From Desulfarculaceae bacterium (lineage in GTDB: Bacteria > Desulfobacterota > Desulfarculia > Desulfarculales > Desulfarculaceae): a stretch of 64,000 bases of DNA. Each line of letters begins with the position of its first letter. Positions within the stretch are counted from its first letter, which is position 1. Under the pieces are notes generated by a model. That model saw nothing but the letters and a program-made list of their open reading frames with translations, did not search any database and was not told the origin of the DNA. A program made the translations under genes and the position numbers. Location: assembly GCA_021737145.1 (NCBI GenBank), contig JAIPEN010000003.1, forward strand, positions 1 to 64,000. Direction: 5' to 3'. Positions 44,953 to 55,381 of the stretch are shown here, one piece after another.

Positions 44953-46071
44953 TTAATGCTCGTGGTCGCCTTGGTCGCTGAACTTCTGCTTGATTTCCAG
45001 GATCTCGGACTGGATGGCGAAGAAGGCGTCCACCACGTCCGGATCAAAGTGGGTGCCCCGGTCCTCCTTGATGATCTCCATGGACTTCTCCACCGAGAAG
45101 GCCTCCTTGTAGGGCCGCTTGGAGGTCAGGGCGTCGAACACGTCGCTCAGGGCCGCGATGCGCCCCACCAGGGGAGTCTCGTCGCCCTTGTAGCCGTGGG
45201 GGTAGCCCGCCCCGTCCCAGCGCTCGTGGTGGGTCAGGGCGATTATCTCGGCCAGCTTCAAGTAGCCCGCCTTGGCCCCGGAGAGGATTTGGCCGCCGAT
45301 GGTGGTGTGGGTCTTCATGATCACCCACTCGTCCTCGTCCAGGGGGCCGGGCTTGAGCAGGATGTGGTCCGGGATGCCGATCTTGCCCACGTCGTGCATG
45401 GGCGCGGCGTAGAGGATCCACTGGGCCACCTCGTCGCCCAGCTCCATCTGGCGGGCGATGGCCGCGCCATAGGAACTCATGCGCAGGATGTGGGCCCCGG
45501 TGTCCTCGTCCTTATACTCAGCCGCCCGGGCCAGGCGCATGATGGTGTCCAGGGAGGACTGCTTCAGCCTGCCCAGGGCCTGGCGCAGCTCCATGGTGCG
45601 CCGGGCCACTTCGGCCTCCAGCTTGCTCTGGTAGCCCTCCATGAAATCGTGATACGCCTTCACCTTCATCTGGGAGGCCACCGTGGCCTGCAGCTCCACC
45701 TTGTCCACCGGCTTGGAGAGGAAATCGTTGGCTCCGGACTCCAGGGCCTTCACCCGGTCCTCCACCGCCTTGAGGGCGGTGACCATGACGATGGGGGTGT
45801 TCTGGGTCTTGGCTTCCTGCCTTAGTTTCCGGGCCACCTCGAAGCCGTTGAGGCCCGGCATCATCACGTCCAGCAGGATCACGTCCGGCGGGTCCTGGGC
45901 GGCCATATCCAGGGCGCTCTGACCGTCCGGCGCCGAAGTCACCTCATAGCCCAAGGGAATCAACAGGTCTTCCAGCAGCTCCCGGTTGAGTTCCTCGTCG
46001 TCCACCACCAGGACCTTGCGGGAGGCGTCTTCCGCCTCCGTCGCCAGCCGGCTGATAAGTTCGTTTTCCAT
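44953..46071 (-). CDS. Response regulator with HD-GYP c-di-GMP phosphodiesterase domain
   Basis: A 372-residue protein. The receiver domain (about 20-140) has VLVVDDEE, the phospho-acceptor in LLDVMMPG and lysine in SKPVDK. A coiled coil leads to an HD-GYP domain with HDVGKIGIPD and HHERWDGAGYPHGY. It is the output of the upstream kinases and would lower c-di-GMP when phosphorylated. It ends GDHEH, His-rich. It is last in the signalling operon. Confidence 0.94.
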   Translation of the reverse strand: MENELISRLATEAEDASRKVLVVDDEELNRELLEDLLIPLGYEVTSAPDGQSALDMAAQDPPDVILLDVMMPGLNGFEVARKLRQEAKTQNTPIVMVTALKAVEDRVKALESGANDFLSKPVDKVELQATVASQMKVKAYHDFMEGYQSKLEAEVARRTMELRQALGRLKQSSLDTIMRLARAAEYKDEDTGAHILRMSSYGAAIARQMELGDEVAQWILYAAPMHDVGKIGIPDHILLKPGPLDEDEWVIMKTHTTIGGQILSGAKAGYLKLAEIIALTHHERWDGAGYPHGYKGDETPLVGRIAALSDVFDALTSKRPYKEAFSVEKSMEIIKEDRGTHFDPDVVDAFFAIQSEILEIKQKFSDQGDHEH

Positions 46072-46095
46072 GCTAAGCGCCCAATCTCCCGCTGA

Positions 46096-46467
46096 TCACT
46101 TGTTCAAAAAGGCCGCCACTTGGTTGGCGAACTCTCTGGTGTTGACCGGCTTGGTTATATATCCGTCCGCTCCGGCCTGCACGGCCCTCTCCTGGTCGCC
46201 CTCCATGGCGTGGGCGGTGAGGCACACCACCGGTATCTCGGCGGTGGCTTGGTCTTGTTTGAGCAATTGGGTGGCCTCCAGACCGTCCATTCCCGGCAGA
46301 CCCACGTCCATCAACACGATATCGGGATGCTGTTCCCGGGCGATCTGCAAGCCCTCTTCGGCCGATTGCGCGGCCAGCACCTCGAATCCGAACACCTCCA
46401 ACAGATCCTGGGCCAGCTCCAAGTTCAGGGGATTGTCTTCCACAATCAGGACTGTGCCTTCGGGCAT
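46096..46467 (-). CDS. Stand-alone receiver protein
   Basis: A 123-residue CheY-like receiver: VLIVEDNPLNLELAQDLLEV, VLMDVGLPGMDG with the Asp, and YITKPVNTREFA with the Lys. It lies between the hybrid kinase and the HD-GYP regulator, probably as a phosphate shuttle. Confidence 0.94.
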   Translation of the reverse strand: MPEGTVLIVEDNPLNLELAQDLLEVFGFEVLAAQSAEEGLQIAREQHPDIVLMDVGLPGMDGLEATQLLKQDQATAEIPVVCLTAHAMEGDQERAVQAGADGYITKPVNTREFANQVAAFLNK

Positions 46468-46473
46468 GGTTCG

Positions 46474-49400
46474 TCAGCTCCCGTTAAAAGCCATCTTGGT
46501 GAGGCGGCCGATCTCCTTGAGCAGTTCGGCCTTGCCTCCTCCCTTCAACACCACCGCCTGCACCCTCCCCGCCAGGCTTTGCCGTTCCTCGGGGGACAGG
46601 GACACCCCGGTGAAGATCATGATGGGCGGATGCCAGTCGCCGCCCTGGTCGCGCAGGGCCTCCAGCACGTCCCAGCCGGAGACCTCGGGCATGTGCAGGT
46701 CCAGCACTATCAGATCCGGCTTTTCGCGCAGGGCGATCTCGATGCCCTCCGCGCCTCCCGGAGCCGGGATGATTTGGCAGCCCAGGCCGCTGAGGATGTC
46801 GGTGACCAGCTCCACGTCGGCCGGGTCGTCGTCCACCACCAACACCTTGCCAAAGCCATCACCCGAGCAAGGAGTGATGCCCATCAGCGAGTTCAGGAGC
46901 CTGCTCTTGTCCACCGGCTTTTGCAAAAACTCGGCGGCGCCCAGGCGAACGCCCTTTTCGTGGTCGTCGCTGATGGAAACGATGATCACCGGTATGGTGG
47001 AGGTCTTCTGGTCTTCGCGCAGCTGGCGCAACACCTCAAAGCCGTTGATGTCCGGCAGCATGATGTCCAGGGTTATGGCCGCGGGACGAATTTTGCGAGC
47101 CAGCTCCAGGCCCTTGGCGCCGTTGGCCGCGGACACCACCTGGAAGCCTCCCTCCTTAAGATAGCCCTCCAAGAGCTCCCGGGCCATGGGGTCGTCGTCG
47201 ATGACCAGCACATGTTCCCCGCCTTCGCCTTCCTGGCCGACGGCGCCCCGGACTTCCTCAGCCGCCGCAGAGGCCGCTTCATCCTGGGCGCTGTCAGAGG
47301 TGCGCAGGGGGATGGTGAAGCCGAAGGTGCTGCCCTGGCCTTCGCCCGCGCTCTCCACCCAGATGTCGCCGCCGTGCAGATCCACCAGCTTGCGGGTCAG
47401 GGCCAGGCCCAGTCCGGTTCCCTGCTGATTGCGGGAGTAGGTGGAGTCCACCTGCTCGAACTCGTCGAAGATGCGCTTCTTGTCCTTTTCGGCGATGCCC
47501 ACCCCGGTGTCGCTCACGCTCACCTTCACCTTGCCGTCCTCCTGGGCGGCCTCGATGGTGATGGAACCGCCGTCCGGGGTGAACTTGGCCGCGTTGGACA
47601 GCAGGTTGAACATGATCTGCTTGAGCTTGCGCTCGTCGGCATGGAAGTTCAGTTCCCCGACCTCCTGGGGGCAGTCCAGCTTCAGGGAAATGCCGTGCTT
47701 GGTGGTCTTTTCCTTGATCAGAACCATGGTCGAGTCCAACCATTCGTTCAGGTTGATCGGGGAAAGCTCCAGCTCCATCTTGCCGCTCTCCACCTTGGAC
47801 AGGTCCAGGATGTCGTTGATCAGCGAGAGCAGATGGCGGCCGCTGTCCAGGATGTGCTTGGTCTGGCGCGACTGTTTTTGGTTCAGTTCCCCGAAGGTCT
47901 GGTCCAACAGTATCTCCGAGAAGCCGATGATGGCGTTGAGCGGAGTGCGCAGCTCATGGCTCATGTTGGCCAGGAACTCGCTCTTGATGCGGTTGGCTTC
48001 CTCGGCCGCCTCCTTGGCCCCGCGCACCGCCTCCTCTGCCTCCTTGCGCTCGGTGATGTCGCTCTCCACGGCCACGAAGTTGCTTACCCCGCCCTTTTCG
48101 GAGCGCACCGGCTGCACATCCAGCGACAGCCAATACTTGCGCCCACTCTTGCCGTAGTTGACCACCTCCACGTTGAAGCCCTCGCCTTCGACCAGGCGTT
48201 GGCGCATGTATTCCACCGTGGCGGGGTCGGTGTCCGGGCCGTGCAGCATGTCTCCCGGCTTCCGGCCCAGGGCCTCCTCCATGGTGAAGTCGCTGATGCG
48301 GGTGAAGGCGTCGTTGACCCACTGTATCCTGCCCTCCCCGTCGGTGATCATCACCGCGTTGTCGGTGCGCTGGGCCACCAGGGAAAGGCGCTCGATCTCG
48401 GCCCGGTCCTTCAGCTTCTCGCTGATGTCCTGGACGATGGCCACGAAGACCTGGTTGAGCTGACGTGAGGAAAGCTGCAGGTTGCTCTCCACCGGATAGG
48501 TGGTGCCGTCCTTGCGCCGGTGCAGGGTGGTGAAAACGATGCGTTCCTCGGTCCCGTCGCGCAGCGGCTTGACCAGCTCCTCGAAGCTCTCCCGGGTGAA
48601 CTCGGGCTTCACGTCCAGGGCGGTCATCTGGTTCATCTCCTCCATGGTGTAGCCCATTTCCTGGCGCGCCCCCCGGTTCACCTGCAGGATCTTGAGGGTG
48701 TTGGCGTCGAAGATGAGTATCTCGTTGAGCGAATCCTCCAAAACCTGACCCAGCCGGGCGCTGTCTTCCTCGGCCATTTTGCGCTGGGTGATGTCCATTA
48801 TGGCGCCGTCGAGCCACTGGTTGCCCTCCTCGTCGGTCACCGCCGCGCCCTTTTCATAGATCCAGCGCACCTCGCCGTCCTGGCGGGTTATGCGGTAATC
48901 CAACTCAAAGGTCTGGCCTTCGTTCAGGGACTCCACCACCGCGGCGCTCACCCGCTCCCGGTCGTCAGGATGGATCACCTCGGCGTAGGCGCGCCGCTTG
49001 TTGTCGATGAAGTCCTCGGCCGGATAGCCGGAGATGGCCTCGATGGGCTCGCTTATGAAGCGCATGGTCCAGTGCTCGTCGTTTTCGCAGCGGTACACCG
49101 CGCCCGGCACGTTGCGCACCAGGGTGCGGAAGCGCCGCTCCCTTTCCTTGATGGCCGCCTCGGCCTTGGTCTTTTCGGTGATGTCCTGGATGATGGCCAC
49201 GAAAACCTGGTTGATCTGCTGAGAGGAAAGCTGCAAGTTGATCTCCACCGGATAGGTGGTGCCGTCCTTGCGTTGGTGAACGGTGTTGAACTGGATCCTT
49301 TTCTGGCTTCCCGAGACCAGAGGTTCTATCAGCTTCTCGAATTTTTCCGCGGTGAACTCCGGCTTTATATCCAGGGGGGTCATCTGGCTCAACTCGTCCA

Positions 49401-49482
49401 TGTCGTAGCCCAGGTTGCGGCGCGCCCCCTGGTTGACCTGCAGGAACTTGAGCGTCTGGGCATCGAAGATGAAAATTTCGTT
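46474..49482 (-). CDS. Hybrid sensor kinase, C-terminal part (after frameshift)
   Basis: This frame continues the gene that starts at 51923. It opens with [20 protein letters not shown] inside a PAS domain and adds three more PAS domains. A HisKA domain ([20 protein letters not shown]) and HATPase follow ([32 protein letters not shown]). Two receivers complete it ([11 protein letters not shown].. [18 protein letters not shown].. VLDLHMPE). The PAS domains with [16 protein letters not shown] and [16 protein letters not shown] are recent duplicates. No proper start exists in this frame, so it is expressed only if the frame is restored. Confidence 0.8.
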   Translation of the reverse strand, partial: NEIFIFDAQTLKFLQVNQGARRNLGYDMDELSQMTPLDIKPEFTAEKFEKLIEPLVSGSQKRIQFNTVHQRKDGTTYPVEINLQLSSQQINQVFVAIIQDITEKTKAEAAIKERERRFRTLVRNVPGAVYRCENDEHWTMRFISEPIEAISGYPAEDFIDNKRRAYAEVIHPDDRERVSAAVVESLNEGQTFELDYRITRQDGEVRWIYEKGAAVTDEEGNQWLDGAIMDITQRKMAEEDSARLGQVLEDSLNEILIFDANTLKILQVNRGARQEMGYTMEEMNQMTALDVKPEFTRESFEELVKPLRDGTEERIVFTTLHRRKDGTTYPVESNLQLSSRQLNQVFVAIVQDISEKLKDRAEIERLSLVAQRTDNAVMITDGEGRIQWVNDAFTRISDFTMEEALGRKPGDMLHGPDTDPATVEYMRQRLVEGEGFNVEVVNYGKSGRKYWLSLDVQPVRSEKGGVSNFVAVESDITERKEAEEAVRGAKEAAEEANRIKSEFLANMSHELRTPLNAIIGFSEILLDQTFGELNQKQSRQTKHILDSGRHLLSLINDILDLSKVESGKMELELSPINLNEWLDSTMVLIKEKTTKHGISLKLDCPQEVGELNFHADERKLKQIMFNLLSNAAKFTPDGGSITIEAAQEDGKVKVSVSDTGVGIAEKDKKRIFDEFEQVDSTYSRNQQGTGLGLALTRKLVDLHGGDIWVESAGEGQGSTFGFTIPLRTSDSAQDEAASAAAEEVRGAVGQEGEGGEHVLVIDDDPMARELLEGYLKEGGFQVVSAANGAKGLELARKIRPAAITLDIMLPDINGFEVLRQLREDQKTSTIPVIIVSISDDHEKGVRLGAAEFLQKPVDKSRLLNSLMGITPCSGDGFGKVLVVDDDPADVELVTDILSGLGCQIIPAPGGAEGIEIALREKPDLIVLDLHMPEVSGWDVLEALRDQGGDWHPPIMIFTGVSLSPEERQSLAGRVQAVVLKGGGKAELLKEIGRLTKMAFNGS

Positions 49483-51923
49483 AGCGACTCCTCCAAGACC
49501 TGACCCAGGCGCAGGTTGTCCTCCTCGGCTCTCTTGCGCCGGTCGATGTCCTCCACCACCGATATGAAGAAATCCGGCTCGCCGTTCTGGTCGCGCACCA
49601 GGGACACGGTGAGGTTTATCCAGACTATGGACTGGTCCTTTTTGATGTAGCGCTTTTCCAGAGAATATGAATCCGTCTCGCCGTCCAGCAGCTCCTGGAC
49701 CAGGCTCAGGTCCGCCTCCAGGTCGTCGGGATGGGTTATGCTTTGGAAAGCGTCGCCCAAGATCTCCTCGCGGCTGTAGCCCAGGATGGAGCAGAGCCTG
49801 CTGTTCACCCTCAGCCAGGTGCCGTCCGGAGCCACGTGGGCTATGCCCACGGCCGCCTGTTCGAAGGTGGACTGGAACAAAAGCATGCTCTCGGCCCGCT
49901 CGCGCTCGATTTCCTTGCGCTGGGTGATGTCCATCACGATGCCCACGAAGCCCTTGATGGTCCCGTCGGAGTCTTTTTGGGGCACGGCCCGGCCGTAGAA
50001 CCAAACCATCTCGCCGTCGGGATGCTGGAAACGGTACTCGCCCTCAAAGGGGTTACCCGTTTTGGCGGTGCGCTCCCAGTCCTGCCATATGGCCTCGCGG
50101 TCCTCGGGGTGGATCGCCTGGGCCCACCCATCGCCCATGGCCTGGTCCGCGCTTATGCCCGCCATCCGCAACCACTGCTCGTTGACATAGGTGCACATGC
50201 CTGTCGGATCGGTGTGGAAGATGCCCACCGGGGCCGCCTCGGCCAGGGACTTGTAGAGCTGCTGGGACTGCCGCAGGGAATCCTCGGCCGCGCGCAGGGC
50301 GGTTATGTCGCGGATGATACCGGTGAACAGCCGGGTCTCGCCCACCTTCACCTCGCTCACCGCCAGGCTCATGGGGAACAGGCTGCCGTCCTTGCGGCGG
50401 CCGTGTTCCTCGCGGCGCTGGCCGATGATGTGGGGCTCGCTGGTCTCCAGATAGCGCTTTAGGTACTCATCGTGGTGGCTGGCCACATCGGGCGGCTGCA
50501 GCATGTTCACCTTTTGGCCCACCACCTCCTCGGCGGTGTAGCCAAAAATTTTCTCGGCCCCCTTGTTGAACGACTGCACCACCCCCTTGGTGTTGATGGT
50601 GATGATGGCGTCAACCGTGTTGTCCAGAATGGCCCGGGTGCGGGCCTCGTTCTGCACCAGGCTTTGGTTGCTCTGCTCCAGCTCCTCGGTGCGAGCCGCC
50701 ACCTTGGACTCCAGCTCGTTGTAGAGGCTCTGCAGGCGCCCGGCCATTTCGTTGAACCCATCGGACAGGGTCCCCATCTCGTCGCGGCTGTGCACCTGGC
50801 TGCGGGCCGACCAGTCTTCCTGGCTGAAGCGCTTCATGGTGGCGGCCAACTCCAGCAGCGGGTTGACCACGATTCTGCCGCTGCTCCAGGCCAACAGAAT
50901 GGCGATGAGCATGGCGGCGATAGTCACCGCGGTCAAAACCCAGCCAAACTGGGAGATGTAGACCCCGATCCCCACCGGCGGAGCCAAATGAATGATGGCC
51001 AGCCATTTGTCGCGGCCGCGCTGCAGGTCCACCGCGGCGGCGTAGGCGGTCACCTGCCCGCTTTCCCGATCCATCTGGGTGTCTTGGCCGGCCAGGAAAT
51101 CCCGGCAGGTGCGTCCGAATTCCTGTTGGCAGTTTTTTCCCGTGTCCAGGTCCCTGGGCGCCCCCCAGAGCATCTCCGGCCGGGTGTTGTGGTAGAGGTA
51201 ATAGCCGTCCTGGCTCATTATCATCCAGGTTCCGCCGGTGCGCTCGGGCATGCCGCCCAGGGCGTCCTGGAACATGCGATTGGCGTAGAAATTGAGCACC
51301 ACCACTCCCAGCAGGCGGCCTTGGGCGTTGCGCAGCGGCGAGACGAAGCGAAGCATGGGCTTGTAGGGCTTTTCGATCTCGCCCCGCTCCCGGTTCAGGT
51401 CCACGTCCGAGACAAAGACCTTGCCCATGGGCAGACGGGCGGCCTCGGTGAAATAGTAGCGTTTGCTCTTGTCCTGCAAGCCCGACCTGGGCACCTCCTC
51501 GGCCCGGCCGTCCACCAAATTGACCCGCAGCACCTCCTGCCCCTTGGCGTCGAGCAAGCGGGCCTGGTCGTAGACCTGCTTGGCATCCATGAAGGAGATC
51601 AGGCCGCTCAGGGAATCCCGGTATGCCCAGGAATAGGCTTCTCCGGTGACGGGGTCCACCCCGCCGGAGTTCACCGACCGGGCCAGGCTGCCCAGGTCGG
51701 GCAGCTCGGCCAGAAAGGCGGCGTCCGACTTGGCCATTTGGATCAGGAAATCCAGGCGGGAGGCAACGCGGCTCAGAGTGGCCTCTTCCATCAATCTGGT
51801 CTGGCTGGTGTAGGACCTCTCGACCAGGCGGATGGTTACCCAAACCGATCCCGCCAGCAAGGGCAGCATGGTCAGGGCGGTGATAACCAGGAGCTTTTTA
51901 CGTATTCCCCAATAAACAGACAT
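49483..51923 (-). CDS. Hybrid sensor kinase, N-terminal part (before frameshift)
   Basis: About 814 codons of one very large kinase. A first membrane helix (residues 9-30) is followed by a periplasmic dCache-like sensor (about 40-315) and a second helix (about 330-355). HAMP ([20 protein letters not shown]) and three full PAS domains follow ([60 protein letters not shown]). A fourth PAS begins with [10 protein letters not shown], where one base is missing and the frame is lost; the shifted frame stops at 49389. The start at 51923 has AGGGAG upstream. Confidence 0.8.
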
Positions 51924-51958
51924 TAAGAACTCCCTGTCTCGCGGGGCAGGCGGGGCGG

Positions 51959-53749
51959 CTAGGCCGGTTCCGCGCCCTGATCATCTTCAGGCGATGCCGG
52001 CTCATCCTGGCTCAGGGGAAGGCTGAAGGTAAAGGTGCTCCCTTTATCCTTCCCCGGGCTATGGGCCCAGATGCGGCCGCCATGCAGCTCCACCAATTTG
52101 CGGCATAGGGCAAGGCCCAATCCGCCTCCCTCGAACTGCCGGTTCAAACCGGATTCAGCCTGAAAAAATGGGGTGAACAACTTCTGGGCGTCTTGGGGGG
52201 AAAACCCGATCCCACTGTCCTCGACGCTGATCTGCAACTCGTCCGCCTCTGGCTCCAGGTGGGCGGCCAGGGTCACCTGGCCCCCCTCGGGCGTAAACTT
52301 GACCGCGTTGGTCAACAGGTTGGTAAGCACCTTTGCCAGCTTGGCCTGGTCGGCGTTCAACTTCAAGGAGGCTGCCTCGGAACTCACCGCCTTGTTCAGG
52401 CGCACCTTGTGAGCCTCCGCTTCACTGCTCACCGAGGCCAGGATGTTGCCCAGCCAGGCACCCACCGGAATCAAATCCAATTGCAGGCTGACGCGGCCCG
52501 CTTCTATCTGGGAGACATCCAGCACCGCGTCCACCAAATTCAACAGCCGGCGCCCGGCGGCCAGGATGTTCTCCAGCTTGCGGGCCTGCCGTGGGGCCAC
52601 CTCGCCGTAGGTGCCCGTGCTCAAGGCCTCAGAAAAGCCGATGATGGCGTTGAGCGGGGTGCGCAGCTCGTGGCTCATGGTGGCCAAGATGTGGCTCTTG
52701 AGCTGGTCCGAGGCCTCGGCAGCGTCCCGGGCCCTGGCCATGGCCTCCTCGGCCAGCTTGCGCGCGGTTATTTCTATTCCCAGGGCAAATACCTGTCTGC
52801 CACCCTGGGCGTGGATGAACTGGAACAAGTAGTGGCGTCCTCCGACGGAGATCTCCGTTTCCTTGCATGGTTCGGCTTGGGAGCCTTGCCCAAAACAGTT
52901 CTCGAACAGTTGGCCTACCTTGAGGCCGGGGTCGTCGTACGGCCCCGGCATTCGGGCCAGCAATTCCTCGGCCCCGTGGTTCAAGGTCATCAACCGGCCA
53001 TCGGGGTACAGCTGAATTATGGGAGTGGGGCTCTCGAGCACAAAGGAGGCCAGGCCGCTGCGCTCCTGCTCCACCTCCCCCAGGACCTCGTTCAGCTTCT
53101 TGCCGGTGGGACGCAGGACGAAAACGCCCAACAGAACCAGAAGCAACATCATGGAACCCAGGACCGCGTAGCCGATCAGGCTGGCCCCCCGCACCCTTTG
53201 GGCGGAGTCGCGCTCCAGAGTGGCCACGACGCGATCCATTTTTTCCACATACTGCCGCTGGCTGGCCAGGGCCGTGAGCAGGGCCTCTTTGCGAAGGGTG
53301 GCCACCATGGGAGATTCCGCTATCCTGCCGGCCACCAGGAAGATGTTCACCGCATCGGCCAATTGCCGGAACGCTGGTTCAATGGTCACGAACATCTCGG
53401 CCACGGGCTCGTTGCGCGCGCCGGTGAGGTGGATACCCAGGTCTCCGTGCCAGAGGCCGTGGTGATAATGCTCCCAGTTGTCCAGGGTTTTCCTGAGCAG
53501 GACCAGGTTGGCGTGGTGCTTGGCATCCGGGAAAAGCACCGAGGCCAGCATGAGCTTGGTCAGGCGCTCCGACAGCATCCTTTGGCGGCCAGCCATGTTG
53601 ACCTCGTGGGCGTCCCCCTGGGCCCGGTCAAGGGACCACTGCTCAAACAGCCCGCCGACAATCACCAAGGCGGCCAACAGGCCGAGCGAAGCGATATAAG
53701 CGACGCTGAAGCGGCGGGCCACCTTTTTTGTCAGGTCAGTGGCAGGCAA
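51959..53749 (-). CDS. Membrane histidine kinase with type IV pili/NarX-like sensor domain
   Basis: A 596-residue kinase. A membrane helix is followed by a PilJ/NarX-like helical sensor ([20 protein letters not shown], residues about 50-70) and a second membrane helix near 205. A PAS-like region, HisKA ([20 protein letters not shown]) and HATPase ([32 protein letters not shown]) complete it. No receiver. It starts the four-gene signalling operon with a TTG; an internal GTG is possible. Confidence 0.88.
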   Translation of the reverse strand: MPATDLTKKVARRFSVAYIASLGLLAALVIVGGLFEQWSLDRAQGDAHEVNMAGRQRMLSERLTKLMLASVLFPDAKHHANLVLLRKTLDNWEHYHHGLWHGDLGIHLTGARNEPVAEMFVTIEPAFRQLADAVNIFLVAGRIAESPMVATLRKEALLTALASQRQYVEKMDRVVATLERDSAQRVRGASLIGYAVLGSMMLLLVLLGVFVLRPTGKKLNEVLGEVEQERSGLASFVLESPTPIIQLYPDGRLMTLNHGAEELLARMPGPYDDPGLKVGQLFENCFGQGSQAEPCKETEISVGGRHYLFQFIHAQGGRQVFALGIEITARKLAEEAMARARDAAEASDQLKSHILATMSHELRTPLNAIIGFSEALSTGTYGEVAPRQARKLENILAAGRRLLNLVDAVLDVSQIEAGRVSLQLDLIPVGAWLGNILASVSSEAEAHKVRLNKAVSSEAASLKLNADQAKLAKVLTNLLTNAVKFTPEGGQVTLAAHLEPEADELQISVEDSGIGFSPQDAQKLFTPFFQAESGLNRQFEGGGLGLALCRKLVELHGGRIWAHSPGKDKGSTFTFSLPLSQDEPASPEDDQGAEPA

Positions 53750-54111
53750 ATCTTAATCCCAACCGTGGCGCCAAGTTTTGCCGAAGTGCTCAAGGCATCA
53801 TCCAGAACCCCCTTCTTGGTTCGCCATCCCGCGGCCAAGCGAGGATCTTAGGGATATCATTAGTATGCATGTAGGACAGGAGCGCGCACAACCACCTGAG
53901 ATAACAGAGGCTCATCCACCAAAAGGGCGAAGGCGGCCGCCTCGCCTGGCCCCGCCCCAAGGATTGGCGCCAGGGCACCTCGCGCTTGACCGAGGCAACC
54001 CAGCGGCTCTCCTCCGACAACCAGACCCCGCATATCTCGTTGATTTTTTGTTGATTAGCATGCAGCGGACCTGCCCGCGCGGACACAGTGGGGCAAGGCG
54101 CATTTTTGGGT
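53750..54111. other. Intergenic region between kinase and tetR
   Basis: No recognisable gene or structure. Short frames here lack motifs and ribosome sites. Confidence 0.4.
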
Positions 54112-54140
54112 TTGACCTTTATATCGAACGCTCGTTATGT
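54112..54140 (+). promoter_or_regulatory. Promoter and operator of the TetR gene
   Basis: TTGACC (54112-54117), a 17-base spacer and TTATGT (54135-54140) form a sigma-70 promoter. A short palindrome AACG-CT-CGTT (54127-54136) lies inside the spacer, where a bound TetR dimer would block RNA polymerase. Confidence 0.5.
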
Positions 54141-54185
54141 TAAAAATCATTTCCCGCCAGTCAGAGAAAGGATACGCCGCGCTGT

Positions 54186-54773
54186 ATGGCCAGGCCTCCG
54201 CTCAACAAAGACAAACTGGTGGCCACCGCAACTGAGCTTTTTTCATCCAAGGGGTATCAAGCCACTTCAGTCAGGGACATCGCCGCGGCGATGGACATGA
54301 CGGTTTCCAACATCTATCACTACTTCGGAAGCAAGGAAGGCCTGCTCCGGGCCGTCCTGGAACACTACTCCAAGGTTCTGCTGGACCAACTGCGCGACGC
54401 GGTTTCCCAAGACCTGGAGCCTGTGGAGCGCTTCCGCCTGTTGCTCAGCACCCACCTCAGGGTGGCCGGCACCCGCCCCCGGGAAAACAAGATCTTCCTC
54501 TTGGACGACGAGCGCCTTTCCCCCGAGGGCCGCGAGGACAGCCGCGCCGTGCAGCGCGAGGTGATGAGCATCTATATCAATGAGCTTCGCAACCTGGACC
54601 GCCACGGCCTGCTCCGAGACCAACAGCTGCGCATCCAGGCCTTCAACATCTTCGGCATCATCAACTGGCATATGCGTTGGTACCGGCCCCAAGGGTCCCT
54701 GACCCTGGACGAAACCATCGACGGGATTTGCGACTTCATCCTGTTGGGAATGATAAAGCGCTCCGACGGTTAG
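54186..54773 (+). CDS. TetR-family regulator
   Basis: A 195-residue protein with an HTH (YQATSVRDIAAAMDMTVSNI then YHYFGSKEGLL) and a ligand domain similar to those of fatty-acid or acyl-CoA-responsive TetR proteins. The ATG lies about 40 bases beyond the promoter at 54112. The target may be itself or genes now lost near 54843. Confidence 0.92.
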   Translation: MARPPLNKDKLVATATELFSSKGYQATSVRDIAAAMDMTVSNIYHYFGSKEGLLRAVLEHYSKVLLDQLRDAVSQDLEPVERFRLLLSTHLRVAGTRPRENKIFLLDDERLSPEGREDSRAVQREVMSIYINELRNLDRHGLLRDQQLRIQAFNIFGIINWHMRWYRPQGSLTLDETIDGICDFILLGMIKRSDG

Positions 54774-54842
54774 GCGGCAAATGGCCGCGGCCGGACGGGA
54801 GAGCCCAGTTTCTTTAGCCGAAAAGTCTTGGCCAGTGGAATC

Positions 54843-55370
54843 ATGATGGGCTGTACCATCGACATCGACACCGGCGGCACTTTTACCGACGGCTACTTCG
54901 TGCAGGACGGACGGGTGGCCACGGTGAAGGTCTCCACCACCCCCCACGACCTGACGGTCTGCTTCCAGGAGTGCATCAAGGCCGGGGCCATGAGCCTGGG
55001 CCTGGACACTCCCCAGTTGCTCTATCAGACCGACATCATCCGCTTTTCCAACACCATCGGCACCAACACCATCATCCAGCGCAACGGCAGCAAGATCGGC
55101 ATGCTGGTCAGCCGGGGCGTGGAGCTTATCAACCTGCTGAAGCCCGAGACGCCGGCTCCGGCCGGGCCTCCCGCCCCGCCCGCCCCGGTTTCCCTGTGCC
55201 TGCGGGTGGAGGACCTGGACGGCCTGCACCAGCGCCTGAGCGATGCGGGCTGGCATCCCTTCACCCCGGTGGCCGAGACGCCCACCCCCACCGGCGAGAT
55301 GATGCGCATCTTCTGCATCCGCACCGAAGAAAACGTGTTGTGGGAGTTTATCGAGATTCCCGAGGCCTGA
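54843..55370 (+). CDS. Chimeric ORF: hydantoinase A N-terminal part fused to a VOC-domain half
   Basis: A 175-residue frame. Residues 1-100 match the N-terminus of hydantoinase A/acetone carboxylase-type ATPases (CTIDIDTGGTFTDGYFV; RFSNTIGTNTIIQRNGSKIG), which are normally about 700 residues long. Residues 101-115 are a Pro/Ala linker. Residues 116-175 (VSLCLRVEDLDGLHQRLSDA; GEMMRIFCIRTEENVLWEFI) match the second half of a glyoxalase/VOC domain. Neither domain is complete, so an in-frame deletion that joined two genes is the likeliest origin. It may be non-functional. The ATG is arbitrary between two adjacent Met codons. Confidence 0.6.
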   Translation: MMGCTIDIDTGGTFTDGYFVQDGRVATVKVSTTPHDLTVCFQECIKAGAMSLGLDTPQLLYQTDIIRFSNTIGTNTIIQRNGSKIGMLVSRGVELINLLKPETPAPAGPPAPPAPVSLCLRVEDLDGLHQRLSDAGWHPFTPVAETPTPTGEMMRIFCIRTEENVLWEFIEIPEA

Positions 55371-55381
55371 GCCCCGGCGGA

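Noticed and set aside
49471-49500. Programmed frameshifting in the large kinase
   Set aside because: No slippery heptamer or downstream structure is evident at the break, and the duplicated PAS shows the intact sequence with one extra base. A simple deletion or sequencing error is more likely.
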